Made by a program: the position numbers and the translations under genes. Positions 25,745-35,474 of a stretch of 64,000 nucleotides of DNA are shown here, one piece after another (the first letter of the stretch is position 1; each line of letters begins with the position of its first letter). The DNA comes from Cellulomonas sp. SG140 (GTDB lineage Bacteria; Actinomycetota; Actinomycetes; Actinomycetales; Cellulomonadaceae), in the NCBI RefSeq assembly GCF_025770785.1, contig NZ_JANZLA010000002.1, forward strand, positions 331,698 through 395,697. Direction: 5' to 3'. A model generated the notes under the pieces. The model ran no database searches and was not told the DNA's origin. It saw nothing but the letters and a program-made list of their open reading frames with translations.

Positions 25745-25825
25745 GCAGCACCGCCGGTCCCGACCGGGGCGCGCGCCGCCGCGCGGTGGACGCTGTCGTT
25801 CGCCGGGCATTCGGCGCGCGAGGAT

Positions 25826-26440
25826 ATGCGGGTGCACGAGCTTGCCGGCTGCCGGGTCGCGACGCCGAGCGGCGACGTCGGCGGCTACGTCACCGAGTAC
25901 GCCGACGGCGTGCTGCGGATGCGCGCCGACGGTGCCCTGCCCGGCCTGCACCCCGGCGACACCATCGGGGTGACGGTGCTCGACCCCGTCCGCGGCGTGT
26001 GCTCGTACGCCGGCCTGGTGGCGGCCGTCGAGGCACGTGATGACGGTGCCGCGGTCGACGTCGTCGTCGTGGAGGACCTCGCCCGTCACCAGCGCCGGGC
26101 GGCGGCCCGCGCGGCCTACCGCTGCAGCTGCGTCGCGACGCTCGAGGGCGGTGCGAGCCCGGCGAGCCTGAGGGTCACCGTGCTCGACGTCTCGGCCACG
26201 GGCGCGCGGTTCATGGCGCCCGAGGAGCTCCGCGAGGGTGCGACGCTCCGGCTGGGGCTGCCCGTCGGCGAGGAGCTCGTCGACCTCCGGCTCCGCGTGG
26301 TACGGCATGAGCCGTCCAGCACCGGGACCCGCTACGGCGCGACGCTCGTCGACCCCTCGGAGCGGACCCGGGACGTGCTCTACCGGCTCGTGCTGCGGCT
26401 GCAGCGGGAGCAGGCCCGGCACGCGGCCGAGCACCGGTAG
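25826..26440 (+). CDS. PilZ-domain protein (c-di-GMP receptor candidate)
   Basis: The 204-residue protein has an N-terminal strand-rich half (1-90) and a C-terminal PilZ domain. The arginine cluster [12 protein letters not shown] precedes strand [16 protein letters not shown], which contains the DxSxxG motif, and the ending is [10 protein letters not shown]. These are the two elements that contact c-di-GMP. The architecture resembles YcgR-type motility brakes, but no flagellar gene is in the window. GTG 25832 is an alternative start with better spacing from GAGGA. It lies between rnpB and the convergent ppgK. Confidence 0.85.
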   Translation: MRVHELAGCRVATPSGDVGGYVTEYADGVLRMRADGALPGLHPGDTIGVTVLDPVRGVCSYAGLVAAVEARDDGAAVDVVVVEDLARHQRRAAARAAYRCSCVATLEGGASPASLRVTVLDVSATGARFMAPEELREGATLRLGLPVGEELVDLRLRVVRHEPSSTGTRYGATLVDPSERTRDVLYRLVLRLQREQARHAAEHR

Positions 26441-26468
26441 GTCCCGGGCCCGGCGCCGCGGGGTCCGC

Positions 26469-27248
26469 TCAGTGCGCCCGGGCAGCCAGCCGGGCCGCGC
26501 CGACGATGCCCGCCGCGTTGCGCAGGGCAGCCGGGACGATGGGCGCCCGCAGCGTCAGGCGGGGGAGGAACTCCTGGTACTTCTTGCTCACCCCGCCGCC
26601 GACCACGAACAGCTCGGGCCAGAAGAGCTTCTCGACCACCGAGAAGTACCTCTGCAGGCGTTCGGACCACTGCTCCCAGCTGAGGTCCTCGCGGTCCCGA
26701 GCAGCGTCGGACGCGCGGGTCTCGGCGTCGAACCCGTCGATCTCCAGGTGGCCGAGCTCCGTGTTGGGCACCAGCACGCCGTCGTTGATCAGCGCGGTGC
26801 CGATCCCCGTGCCGAGCGTGACGACGATCACGAGGCCCGGCACCCCGCGGGCGGCCCCGTACTCGACCTCCGCGAAGCCGGCGGCGTCCGCGTCGTTGAC
26901 GGCCAGCACGCGCCGGCCGGTGGCCGCCCGCAGCGTCTTCTCGATGTCGGTGCCGATCCACGACGGGTCGACGTTCGCCGCGGACTGCGCGACGCCGTGC
27001 AGCACCACCGCCGGGAAGGTGACGCCGATCGGCACCGTCCGGCGCAGCTTGAACGAGTCCACCACCTCGGCCACCGTGCGCGCGACGGCGTCCGGCGTGG
27101 CGGGCTGCGGTGTCGGGATCCGCACCCGGTCCGCGGCGAACTCGCCCGTGCGCAGGTCGACCGGGGCGCCCTTGATGCCGGACCCGCCGATGTCGATGCC
27201 GAACGCGGTGTGGATCTTGCTCTTGCCGAGGATCGAGTTGTCGCTCAT
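26469..27248 (-). CDS. ppgK: polyphosphate glucokinase
   Basis: It phosphorylates glucose using polyphosphate or ATP. The 259-residue ROK-type kinase has phosphate motif [16 protein letters not shown] (about 15-30), the second phosphate motif [15 protein letters not shown], and LGHLEIDG, the sequence that marks the PpgK family. The C-terminal [15 protein letters not shown] also fits. The start at 27248 overlaps the stop of map (ATGA on the reverse strand), so the pair is co-transcribed with map first. Confidence 0.95.
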   Translation of the reverse strand: MSDNSILGKSKIHTAFGIDIGGSGIKGAPVDLRTGEFAADRVRIPTPQPATPDAVARTVAEVVDSFKLRRTVPIGVTFPAVVLHGVAQSAANVDPSWIGTDIEKTLRAATGRRVLAVNDADAAGFAEVEYGAARGVPGLVIVVTLGTGIGTALINDGVLVPNTELGHLEIDGFDAETRASDAARDREDLSWEQWSERLQRYFSVVEKLFWPELFVVGGGVSKKYQEFLPRLTLRAPIVPAALRNAAGIVGAARLAARAH

Positions 27249-28117
27249 GGCAGCGTCAGGATCTCCGCTCCGGTGTCGGTGACCAGCAGGGTGTGCTCGA
27301 ACTGCGCGCTGCGCCGGCCGTCGGCCGTGACGACCGTCCAGTCGTCGTCCCACATCAGCCAGTCCGGGGTGCCGAGGTTGAGCATCGGCTCGATGGTGAA
27401 CACCATGCCGGGCTCGATCACGGTGTCGTACGCCGGTGCGGCGTCGTAGTGCGGCACCACCAGGCCTGTGTGGAAGGCCGGCCCGACTCCGTGGCCGGTG
27501 TAGTCGCGGACCACGCCGTACCCGAACCGAGCCGCGTACCGCTCGATCACCCGGCCGATCACGTTGAGCTCGCGCCCCGGTGCGACGGCCTTGATGCCAC
27601 GCGCGAGCGCCTCGTGCGTCCGCTCGACGAGCAGCCGTGACTCCTCGTCCACGTCACCGGCCAGGAACGTCGCGTTGGTGTCGCCGTGCACGCCGCCGAT
27701 GTAGGCCGTGATGTCGATGTTGACGATGTCGCCGTCCTCGACGACCGTCGAGTCCGGGATGCCGTGGCAGATCACCTCGTTGAGGGACGTGCACAGCGAC
27801 TTGGGGAAGCCGCGGTAGCCGAGGGTCGACGGGTAGGCGCCGTGGTCGAGGAGGAACTCGTGACCGACGGCGTCGAGCTCGTCCGTCGTCACCCCGGGCG
27901 CCACGTGGCGCCCGACCTCCGCCAGCGCCTGCGCCGCGATGCGCGAGGCGATGCGGACGCGCTCGACCGTCTCCGGCTCCAGCACGTTGCTGCCCGTCCA
28001 GGGTCGAGGTGCCGGCCGACCGACGTACTCCGGTCGCTCGATGGATCCGGGGACGGTCCGGCGCGGGCCCAGCCGCCCCGGGGTCAGGGGGGCTCGTGAC
28101 GCGTGCACCGGCGGCAT
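27245..28117 (-). CDS. map: methionine aminopeptidase, type I
   Basis: It removes the initiator Met after deformylation. The metal ligands are in order: [19 protein letters not shown] (two Asp), [11 protein letters not shown] (His), FTIEPML (Glu) and FEHTLLV (Glu). The 290-residue product has an N-terminal Pro/Arg-rich extension of about 45 residues, like the longer actinobacterial MapB form that contacts the ribosome. ATG 28117 sits seven bases after a -10-like TAGACT with no ribosome-binding site, which favours a leaderless start over the longer frame. Confidence 0.95.
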   Translation of the reverse strand: MPPVHASRAPLTPGRLGPRRTVPGSIERPEYVGRPAPRPWTGSNVLEPETVERVRIASRIAAQALAEVGRHVAPGVTTDELDAVGHEFLLDHGAYPSTLGYRGFPKSLCTSLNEVICHGIPDSTVVEDGDIVNIDITAYIGGVHGDTNATFLAGDVDEESRLLVERTHEALARGIKAVAPGRELNVIGRVIERYAARFGYGVVRDYTGHGVGPAFHTGLVVPHYDAAPAYDTVIEPGMVFTIEPMLNLGTPDWLMWDDDWTVVTADGRRSAQFEHTLLVTDTGAEILTLP

Positions 28118-28124
28118 ACCTGGC

Positions 28125-28130
28125 AGTCTA
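28125..28130 (-). promoter_or_regulatory. -10 element of leaderless map
   Basis: The reverse strand reads TAGACT, seven bases before the ATG. Confidence 0.6.
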
Positions 28131-28172
28131 CGAAAGACGACCCCACCGCCGATCCCTCGGAGGGAGCCCGCC

Positions 28173-28349
28173 ATGGCCACCGAGTTCTACTTCAACACCC
28201 AGACGCACGAGGTGGAGGAGGGACGGCACAGCGACTGGAGCGTGCTGATGGGCCCCTACCCGACGCGCGAGGCAGCGGCCCGGGCCCTGCAGACCGCGCA
28301 CGAGCGCACCGAGGCGTGGGACCGCCAGGACGAGGCCGATCGCGGCTGA
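28173..28349 (+). CDS. small SPOR-like protein
   Basis: The 58-residue protein reads [20 protein letters not shown], then [16 protein letters not shown], a minimal sporulation-related-repeat (SPOR-like) pattern of strand, GPY turn and helix. Such small proteins are common next to map in actinobacteria; whether they bind peptidoglycan is unproven because there is no signal peptide or membrane anchor. GGAGGGAG precedes the ATG. It is divergent from map with a 55-base shared promoter region and convergent with panB. Confidence 0.82.
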   Translation: MATEFYFNTQTHEVEEGRHSDWSVLMGPYPTREAAARALQTAHERTEAWDRQDEADRG

Positions 28350-28373
28350 CCGGCACGGCCGACGGGCCGGCGC

Positions 28374-29183
28374 TCAGGCGCCGAACTCGTGCTCCGCGTC
28401 CGGGAAGGCGCCGGCCCGGACGTCGTCGGCGAACGCGCGTGCTGCAGCACCGAGGGCGGAGCCGAGCTCGCCGTAGCGCTTGGCGAACCGCGGCGTCCAG
28501 TCGGTCATGCCGGCCATGTCCACCCAGACGAGCACCTGGCCGTCGCAGCCTGCGCCCGCGCCGATCCCGATGGTCGGCACGCGCAGCATCGACGTGACCG
28601 ACGCAGCGACCGGCGACGGCACCATCTCGAGCACCACGGCGACGGCGCCGGCGTCCACCACGGCGACCGCGTCCTCGCGCAGCCGGTCGGCCCCGTCGTC
28701 GCCGCGCCCCTGCACCCGCGGACCGCCGAGCAGGTTCTCGGACTGCGGGGTGTACCCCAGGTGCGCCACCACCGGGATGCCGGCGTCCGTCAGCGCCCGG
28801 ATCTGGGCTGCCACCCGCCGGCCGCCCTCGAGCTTGACCGCTGCGGCACCGGTCTCCTTGAGGACGCGGACGCCCGTGGCCAGGGCCTGCTCCGGTCCGG
28901 CCTCGTAGGTGCCGAACGGCAGGTCGACGACGACGAAGGCCCGGTGGGCGGCACCCGCGACGGCACGTCCGGCGACGACCATCTCGTCGAGCGTGACGGG
29001 CAGCGTGCTGGTGTACCCGTGCATGGTGTTGCCGATCGAGTCGCCGACCAGCAGCAGGTCCACGCCCGCCTCGTCGAAGATGCGCGCCGTGACGGCGTCG
29101 TAGGCGGTGAGCATCACCAACCGCTCGCCGCGGTCCTTGGCGGCCTGGAGGTGCTGGACCCGCACGCGCTGCGGGGCGTTCAC
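28374..29183 (-). CDS. panB: 3-methyl-2-oxobutanoate hydroxymethyltransferase
   Basis: It makes ketopantoate, the first committed step to pantothenate and CoA. The 269-residue TIM-barrel protein contains MLTAYDAVTARIFDEAG, metal-binding LLVGDSIGN, LPFGTYE, VKLEGG and HLGYTPQ, the PanB signatures. GTG 29183 overlaps the nadE stop (GTGA), so it follows nadE in one transcript. No panC or panD is in the window. Confidence 0.95.
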   Translation of the reverse strand: MNAPQRVRVQHLQAAKDRGERLVMLTAYDAVTARIFDEAGVDLLLVGDSIGNTMHGYTSTLPVTLDEMVVAGRAVAGAAHRAFVVVDLPFGTYEAGPEQALATGVRVLKETGAAAVKLEGGRRVAAQIRALTDAGIPVVAHLGYTPQSENLLGGPRVQGRGDDGADRLREDAVAVVDAGAVAVVLEMVPSPVAASVTSMLRVPTIGIGAGAGCDGQVLVWVDMAGMTDWTPRFAKRYGELGSALGAAARAFADDVRAGAFPDAEHEFGA

Positions 29184-30874
29184 AGCTCGCGCCAACGCGT
29201 GGTGACGGGCAGCCGCCGGTCCCGGCCGAACGCCAGCGCGGTCACCTTCGGACCGAGCGGGTACTGCCGGCGCTTCCACTCGGCTCTGTCGGTCAGCTGA
29301 AGCACCTTGTCCACCACCTCCGGTGCGAAACCACGAGCGAGCAGCTCGGCCCGTCCCTCGGCGTTCTCGACGTACGCGTCGAGCACCGTGTCCAGCAGGT
29401 CGTACGGCGGCAGCGAGTCCTGGTCGACCTGTCCCGGCCGCAGCTCCGCCGACGGCGGCTTCGTGATCGACGACTCGGGGATCGGCGGCACCTCGTCGGG
29501 CCGGAACACGCCGTCGAGCGCGGCGTGGTTGCGCCAGCGGGCGAGGGCCCACACGCGTGACTTGTCCACGTCCTTCAGCGGCGCGAACCCGCCGACCGCG
29601 TCGCCGTAGATCGTCGAGTAGCCGACGGCCAGCTCGGTCTTGTTGCCCGTGGCGAGCACCAGGTGGCCCTCGGCGTTGGAGAGGGCCATCAGCGTGACGC
29701 CGCGGACCCTGGCCTGCAGGTTCTCCTCGGCGAGCCCCTCGAGGTGCAGCTGCCCCTGGAACGCGTCCACCATCGGCGCGATCGGCTGCACGCGGTAGTC
29801 CGCACCGATCCGTTGTGCGAGGTCGGCGGCGTCGTCCTTGGAGTGCCCGCTGGAGTAGACGGACGGCATCGAGACACCGACGACGTGCTCCCCGCCGATC
29901 GCGTCGGCCGCGATGGCGGCGCACAGCGCCGAGTCGATGCCACCGGACATCCCGAGCACCACGGAGCGGAAGCCGTTCTTGCGGACGTAGTCCGCCAGCC
30001 CTAGGACGAGCGCCCGGTACACCTCCTCGTCCGCGGTCAGGGGTGCCGCGCGCGGGCCCGGCACCTCGGGCTCGTCGTCCTCCGCCAGGTCCCAGACGAG
30101 CAGGTGCTCCACGAACTGCGGTGCATAGGCCAGCACCTGGCCGTCGCGCCCGACCACGAACGAGCCGCCGTCGAACACCAGGTCGTCCTGGCCGGCGACG
30201 AGGTTGACGTAGGCGACCGGCGCCCCGACCTCGTGCGCGCGACGCGCAGCCAGCGCCGTGCGGACGTGCCCCTTGCCCTCCTCGTACGGCGAGGCGTTCA
30301 GCACGAGGAGCAGCGAGAGGTCCTCGTCTGCGAGGGCCGTCACAGGTCCGCCGTCCTGCCAGATGTCCTCGCAGATCACCACGGCGACACGTCGGTCCAG
30401 GACGTCCAGCACGCACACCTCGTGCCCCGGGGTGAAGATCCGGCTCTCGTCGAACACGCCGTACTCGGGCAGGTGGTGCTTGTCGTACCGGGCCAGCACC
30501 TCCCCGCCCTGCAGCACCACCGCCCGGTTGGTGGCCCGGACCGCGGCCCGAGCCGCCGCGTCCGCCTGGGCGTCGTTGCGTGGGCCGAGCCGCCGTTCGC
30601 CGATGGTGCCGACCACCACGGTCAGCTCGCCCAGCCCCTCCTCGACGAGCCGGGAGGCCAGTCGTTCGAGCCCCGCCTGGGCCCCGCGCCGGAAGGACGC
30701 CCGCAGCGCGAGGTCCTCGATCGGGTAGCCGGTGAGGGTCATCTCGGGGAAGACGACCACGTGGGCACCGGCCGCGGCAGCGCGACGGGACCAGGCGAGC
30801 ACCGTCTCGACGTTCCCGTCGACGTCCCCGACGCACGTGTCGATCTGGGCCAGGGCGATGCGAGGTCGGGCCAT
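29180..30874 (-). CDS. nadE: glutamine-dependent NAD+ synthetase
   Basis: The 564-residue two-domain enzyme completes NAD synthesis. The N-terminal nitrilase domain supplies ammonia from glutamine, with Glu in FPEMTLTGYP, Lys in DKHHLPEYGVFDE and Cys in VICEDIW. The C-terminal synthetase domain has the P-loop LGMSGGIDSAL and TGNKTELAVGYST. The length suits the long, glutamine-using form. The start at 30874 follows TAGGCT by seven bases, suggesting a leaderless mRNA. panB is translationally coupled downstream. Confidence 0.96.
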   Translation of the reverse strand: MARPRIALAQIDTCVGDVDGNVETVLAWSRRAAAAGAHVVVFPEMTLTGYPIEDLALRASFRRGAQAGLERLASRLVEEGLGELTVVVGTIGERRLGPRNDAQADAAARAAVRATNRAVVLQGGEVLARYDKHHLPEYGVFDESRIFTPGHEVCVLDVLDRRVAVVICEDIWQDGGPVTALADEDLSLLLVLNASPYEEGKGHVRTALAARRAHEVGAPVAYVNLVAGQDDLVFDGGSFVVGRDGQVLAYAPQFVEHLLVWDLAEDDEPEVPGPRAAPLTADEEVYRALVLGLADYVRKNGFRSVVLGMSGGIDSALCAAIAADAIGGEHVVGVSMPSVYSSGHSKDDAADLAQRIGADYRVQPIAPMVDAFQGQLHLEGLAEENLQARVRGVTLMALSNAEGHLVLATGNKTELAVGYSTIYGDAVGGFAPLKDVDKSRVWALARWRNHAALDGVFRPDEVPPIPESSITKPPSAELRPGQVDQDSLPPYDLLDTVLDAYVENAEGRAELLARGFAPEVVDKVLQLTDRAEWKRRQYPLGPKVTALAFGRDRRLPVTTRWREL

Positions 30875-30881
30875 GGCTGGG

Positions 30882-30887
30882 AGCCTA
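30882..30887 (-). promoter_or_regulatory. -10 element of leaderless nadE
   Basis: TAGGCT on the reverse strand, seven bases before the ATG. Confidence 0.6.
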
Positions 30888-30966
30888 TCGAGGGGTCCGG
30901 ACGGCGACCGCCGCGCCGACGTGCCAGGGGCGGCTGCACGCCTGGTCATAGGGAAGGATGTGACCC

Positions 30967-32304
30967 ATGGACAGGCAGCAGGAATTCGTGCTCCGGACGG
31001 TCGAGGAGCGGGACATCCGGTTCGTCCGGCTGTGGTTCACGGACGTGCTCGGCATCCTCAAGTCGGTCGCCGTCGCACCCGCCGAGCTGGAGCAGGCCTT
31101 CTCCGAGGGCATCGGCTTCGACGGCTCGGCCATCGAGGGCCTGACCCGGGTGTACGAGGCCGACATGATCGCCCGCCCGGACCCGTCCACGTTCCAGGTG
31201 CTGCCGTGGCGCGGTGAACGGCACGGCACCGCCCGGATGTTCTGCGACCTGCTGACCCCGGACGGTGCGCCGTCCCTCGCGGACAGCCGCCAGGTGCTCA
31301 AGCGCGCGCTGGACCGTGCCAGCGACAAGGGGTTCACCTTCTACACGCACCCCGAGGTCGAGTTCTACCTGTTCGAGGCGCCGGCCGACCCGACGCAGAC
31401 CCTCGTGCCCGTCGACCAGGGCGGCTACTTCGACCACGTCCCGCGGGGCACCGCCCACGACTTCCGTCGGGCCGCGATCACGATGCTCGAGTCCATGGGC
31501 ATCTCGGTGGAGTTCTCCCACCACGAGGCCGGTCCGGGGCAGAACGAGATCGACCTGCGCTACGCCGACGCGCTCACTACTGCGGACAACATCATGACGT
31601 TCCGCACGGTGGTCAAGGAGGTGGCCCTCGAGCAGGGGGTGTTCGCGTCCTTCATGCCGAAGCCGCTGTTCGCGGCGCCCGGGTCCGGCATGCACACGCA
31701 CCTGTCCCTGTTCCAGGGAGACAAGAACGCGTTCCACGAGGCCGGCGCCGACCTCGAGCTCTCCAAGACCGGCCGGTCGTTCATCGCCGGGTTGCTGCGG
31801 CACGCCGCGGAGATCACCGCGGTGACCAACCAGTTCGTCAACTCCTACAAGCGGCTGTGGGGCGGTGCCGAGGCGCCGAGCTACATCTGCTGGGGCCACA
31901 ACAACCGGTCCGCGCTCGTGCGGGTGCCGCTCTACAAGCCGGGCAAGGGCAACTCGAGCCGGGTGGAGTACCGCGCGGTCGACTCGGCAGCGAACCCGTA
32001 CCTGGCGTTCGCGGTGCTGCTCGCCGCCGGTCTCAAGGGCATCGAGGAGGGCTACGAGCTGCCTGAGGGTGCCGAGGACGACGTCTGGGAGCTGACCGAT
32101 GCGGAGCGGCGTGCGCTCGGCATCGAGCCGCTGCCGACGTCGCTCGAGGCGGCCATCGAGGTGATGGAGCGGTCCGAGCTGGTGGCCGAGGCGCTGGGGG
32201 AGCACGTCTTCGACTACTTCCTGCGCAACAAGCGCGAGGAGTGGCGGGAGTACCGGGCGCAGGTCACCCCGTTCGAGCTGCAGCGGTTCCTGCCTCTGGT
32301 CTGA
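30967..32304 (+). CDS. glnA2: glutamine synthetase, GlnA2 type
   Basis: The 445-residue type I glutamine synthetase has GFDGSAIEG near the N terminus, the metal-site EVEFYLFEAP, NEIDLRYADAL, and FMPKPLFAAPGSGMHTHLS. In place of the adenylylation tyrosine it has DDVWELTDAER (Trp374), so it should not be controlled by GlnE, matching the GSI-alpha group and M. tuberculosis GlnA2. It is read through to glnE three bases later. The start ATG is preceded by GGAAGGATG. Confidence 0.94.
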   Translation: MDRQQEFVLRTVEERDIRFVRLWFTDVLGILKSVAVAPAELEQAFSEGIGFDGSAIEGLTRVYEADMIARPDPSTFQVLPWRGERHGTARMFCDLLTPDGAPSLADSRQVLKRALDRASDKGFTFYTHPEVEFYLFEAPADPTQTLVPVDQGGYFDHVPRGTAHDFRRAAITMLESMGISVEFSHHEAGPGQNEIDLRYADALTTADNIMTFRTVVKEVALEQGVFASFMPKPLFAAPGSGMHTHLSLFQGDKNAFHEAGADLELSKTGRSFIAGLLRHAAEITAVTNQFVNSYKRLWGGAEAPSYICWGHNNRSALVRVPLYKPGKGNSSRVEYRAVDSAANPYLAFAVLLAAGLKGIEEGYELPEGAEDDVWELTDAERRALGIEPLPTSLEAAIEVMERSELVAEALGEHVFDYFLRNKREEWREYRAQVTPFELQRFLPLV

Positions 32305-32307
32305 CCG

Positions 32308-35300
32308 ATGACCGTCGGCACCACGCACGGCCGCGGCCAGTCGCTCGCCGCCCGGCTGTCCCGGGCAGGCGTTGCCGACGTGCCACGAGGTGAGCGGCTG
32401 CTGACGGACCGGGCGCTGCTCGCCGTGTGGCCGCAGGCCGCCGACGACCTGCCCGAGCTGCTGGGCGCGGTCGCGGACCCGGACCAGGCGCTCCTGACCC
32501 TCGCGAAGGTGGCCGGTGCGGTCGGCCCGCACCCGGACCTGACGGCGGCCCTGGTCGCCGCCGTCACCGAGGCCGGCCCCGCGCGCGAGCGCCTGCTCTC
32601 CCTGGCCGGCGCGTCGGCGGCGCTGGGCGACGTCGTGGTCGCGCGGCCGGAGGGCCTGCGTGTGGTGCTCGACGACGTCCCGGGCGTCGAGGTCGATGCG
32701 ACCTCCGTCCGCGCCGACCTGCTGCGCGCGGTGGAGGCGGACCCGTCCGCCGCGGTGCCCGTCGCCGGCCTGGCCGGCGCGCCCGGCGTCGACGCGATGC
32801 GTCGGGCCTACCGCCGGCACCTGCTCGGCATCGCCGCGGCGGACGTCACGAGCCACGACCCGCTGACCCGGCTTCCTGCGGTGGCGGCCGCGCTCGCCGA
32901 CCTCGCCGGCGCCGCCCTCGAAGCCGGTCTCGCGCTGGCACGGGCGGAGTTCCCGGACGGGGCGCCCGGCGTGCGGCTGGCTGTCATCGGCATGGGCAAG
33001 GGTGGCGGTCGCGAGCTGAACTACATCTCCGACGTCGACGTGGTGTACGTCGTCGAGCCGGTGGAGGGCACCGCCGAGGACGAGGCGATCGCGGTCGGCG
33101 CGCGGCTCGCCGCGGGGCTGGCACGGGCGTGCTCGACACCGTCCGGAGAGCCTGCGCTGTGGGCGGTCGACGCGGCGCTCCGGCCGGAGGGCAAGGACGG
33201 GCCCCTGGTCAGGACCCTGGCCAGCCACCGCGCCTACTACGAGCGGTGGGCCCGGACCTGGGAGTTCCAGGCGCTGCTGAAGGCACGGCCCGTCGCGGGG
33301 GACGTCGAGCTGGGGCGCGCGTACGTCGAGATGACGCAGCCGATGGTCTGGGCCGCCGTGCGGCGGGAGAACTTCGTCGAGGACGCGCAGGCGATGCGGC
33401 GCCGGGTGGAGCGCCACGTGCCCGCCGCGGAGGCGGACCGTCAGATCAAGCTGGGCGTCGGCGGTCTGCGCGACGTCGAGTTCACCGTGCAGCTGCTGCA
33501 GCTGGTGCACGGCCGCGCCGACGAGTCGATCCGCAGCGGCAGCACGCTGACTGCGCTCGCGGCCCTGGCGGCGGGCGGGTACGTCGGGCGCGAGCACGCC
33601 GCGCAGCTGGCCGCCTGCTACCGCTTCCTGCGGGTCCTCGAGCACCGGGTGCAGATGTGGCGGATGCGGCGGACCCACCTGCTGCCGCAGGCCGAGCCGG
33701 ACCTGCGCCGTCTGGCCCGGTCGGTCGGGATGCGCACGGAGGGGGCCGAGGGTCTCCTCGAACGGTGGCGGTCCGTGCGTCGCGACGTGCGGCGCCTGCA
33801 CGAGGAGCTGTTCTACCGGCCGTTGCTCCCCGCCACCGCGCGGCTGTCCGAGGCGGACGTCACCCTGGCGCCGGAGGCGGCGCGGCACCGGCTGGAGGCG
33901 ATCGGCTACCGGGACCCCGGGGGTGCCCTGCGGCACATCGCCGCCCTCAGCGAGGGGTTGTCCCGACGGGCGGCCATCCAGCGCCAGCTGCTGCCCGTGA
34001 TGCTCGGGTGGTTCGCCGCGGGGCCGGACCCGGACGGCGGCCTGCTCGCGTTCCGGCGGCTGTCGGACGAGCTCGGCAGCACCCACTGGTTCCTCAAGCT
34101 GCTGCGCGACTCCGGCACGGCGGCCGAGCGGCTGGCTCGCGTGCTGTCGACCTCCCGCTACGTCGCCGACGCGTTGACGCGGTCACCCGAGTCGGTCGTC
34201 TGGCTGGACGACGACGCCGAGCTGGAGCCGCGCGACGCCCAGCGCCTCGAGGGGGAGGCCGACGCGATCCTGACCAGGTCGTACGAGCGCGTCGCGGCAG
34301 CCACGGCGCTCCGCGCGCTGCGCCGGCGGGAGCTGGCCCGCACGGCGACGGCCGATGTGCTCGGCGTGACCACGGGGATCAGGGCGTCGCACAGCCTCAC
34401 GGTGGCGGCCGACGCGGTCCTGGCGGGTGCGCTGCGGGTGAGCCGGTGGGAGGCGCGCGCCGAGCGGGGACTGGATGCCGACCCGACCCGGATGCTCGTG
34501 GTCGCCATGGGTCGCCTCGGCGGGCGCGAGATGGGCTACTCGTCGGACGCCGACGTCCTCTTCGTCCACGACCCGCTCCCGGGGGTCGAGCCCACCCTCG
34601 CTCAGGACTTCGCCACCGCCGTGGCCAGCCAGCTGCGCGCCCTGCTCGGGGACGTCGGCCCCGAGCCGGCGCTCGCGGTGGACGCCGACCTGCGGCCCGA
34701 GGGCCGCAACGGTCCGCTGGTTCGCACGCTCGACTCCTACGCGGAGTACTACGGCCGCTGGTCCGCGACGTGGGAGGCCCAGGCGCTGCTGCGTGCGCGA
34801 CCGGTCGCGGGCGACGTGGCGCTCGCCGGGCGGTTCCGCGCCCTGATCGACCGCGTGCGGTACCCCGCCGGAGGTCTGGACCCGGCGGCGGTCCGTGAGG
34901 TCCGGCGCATCAAGGCCCGGGTCGAGGCGGAGCGGCTGCCGCGCGGAGTCAGCCCGGCCCGGCACCTCAAGCTCGGGCGGGGCGGGATCAGCGACGTCGA
35001 GTGGACCGCTCAGCTGCTCCAGCTGCAGCACGCGCACGAGGTCGAGGGCCTGCGCACCACGTCCACCCTCGAGGCGCTCACGGCCGCGACCGCTGCCGGT
35101 CTGCTGGCGGAGGAGGACCGTGCGGTGCTCGCGGCGGCGTGGGAGCTCGCCTCCCGGCTGCGCGACGCGAACGTGCTGTGGTCCGGGCGCACCGACGGCC
35201 CGCACACGGACGTCCTCCCGCACGACCACACCGCGCTGTCAGGCGTCGCCCGCGTGATGGGGTACCCCGCCGGCTCGGGCGCGACGCTCGAGGAGGAGTA

Positions 35301-35355
35301 CCTGCGCACAGCACGCCGGGCCCGGGCGGTCGTCGAGCGCGTCTTCTACGGCTGA
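32308..35355 (+). CDS. glnE: glutamine synthetase adenylyltransferase/deadenylase
   Basis: The 1015-residue bifunctional enzyme carries two nucleotidyltransferase domains. The first has IGMGKGGGRELNYISDVDVV (about residue 225), which removes AMP in known enzymes. The second has AMGRLGGREMGYSSDADVLF (about 731), which adds AMP. Each keeps its DxD metal pair and a downstream RPEGKDGPLVRT or RPEGRNGPLVRT motif. The target is GlnA1 in the convergent gene. It is transcribed with glnA2 and lies between the two synthetase genes, as in Mycobacterium. Confidence 0.96.
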   Translation: MTVGTTHGRGQSLAARLSRAGVADVPRGERLLTDRALLAVWPQAADDLPELLGAVADPDQALLTLAKVAGAVGPHPDLTAALVAAVTEAGPARERLLSLAGASAALGDVVVARPEGLRVVLDDVPGVEVDATSVRADLLRAVEADPSAAVPVAGLAGAPGVDAMRRAYRRHLLGIAAADVTSHDPLTRLPAVAAALADLAGAALEAGLALARAEFPDGAPGVRLAVIGMGKGGGRELNYISDVDVVYVVEPVEGTAEDEAIAVGARLAAGLARACSTPSGEPALWAVDAALRPEGKDGPLVRTLASHRAYYERWARTWEFQALLKARPVAGDVELGRAYVEMTQPMVWAAVRRENFVEDAQAMRRRVERHVPAAEADRQIKLGVGGLRDVEFTVQLLQLVHGRADESIRSGSTLTALAALAAGGYVGREHAAQLAACYRFLRVLEHRVQMWRMRRTHLLPQAEPDLRRLARSVGMRTEGAEGLLERWRSVRRDVRRLHEELFYRPLLPATARLSEADVTLAPEAARHRLEAIGYRDPGGALRHIAALSEGLSRRAAIQRQLLPVMLGWFAAGPDPDGGLLAFRRLSDELGSTHWFLKLLRDSGTAAERLARVLSTSRYVADALTRSPESVVWLDDDAELEPRDAQRLEGEADAILTRSYERVAAATALRALRRRELARTATADVLGVTTGIRASHSLTVAADAVLAGALRVSRWEARAERGLDADPTRMLVVAMGRLGGREMGYSSDADVLFVHDPLPGVEPTLAQDFATAVASQLRALLGDVGPEPALAVDADLRPEGRNGPLVRTLDSYAEYYGRWSATWEAQALLRARPVAGDVALAGRFRALIDRVRYPAGGLDPAAVREVRRIKARVEAERLPRGVSPARHLKLGRGGISDVEWTAQLLQLQHAHEVEGLRTTSTLEALTAATAAGLLAEEDRAVLAAAWELASRLRDANVLWSGRTDGPHTDVLPHDHTALSGVARVMGYPAGSGATLEEEYLRTARRARAVVERVFYG

Positions 35356-35392
35356 CCGTCCGGGGCAGCCGCGGGGTCAGCCGTAGACGCAC

Positions 35393-35427
35393 GCCGGCCC
35401 GGGCACCACGAGGGTGGCCGGGCCGGC
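35393..35427. terminator. terminator downstream of glnE
   Basis: GCCGGCCCGG (35393-35402) pairs with CCGGGCCGGC (35418-35427), with further pairs inside, 38 bases after the glnE stop. Confidence 0.7.
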
Positions 35428-35438
35428 GGTACCGCTGG

Positions 35439-35471
35439 TCAGGGGCTCACGGGAGCAGCCGCGGCCCCTGA
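35439..35471. terminator. terminator downstream of glnA1
   Basis: TCAGGGGC (35439-35446) pairs with GCCCCTGA (35464-35471), immediately after the glnA1 stop on the reverse strand. The loop is long (17 bases), so this call is weaker than the neighbouring hairpin. Confidence 0.5.
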
Positions 35472-35474
35472 CGA

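Noticed and set aside
25367..25751. Open frames on both strands within the RNase P RNA
   Set aside because: Conserved RNA blocks and the terminal P1 pairing explain this stretch; the frames have no protein-like features.
32427..34898. 823-codon plus-strand frame inside glnE
   Set aside because: It is the +2 shadow of glnE with Arg/Gly/Ala-only content.
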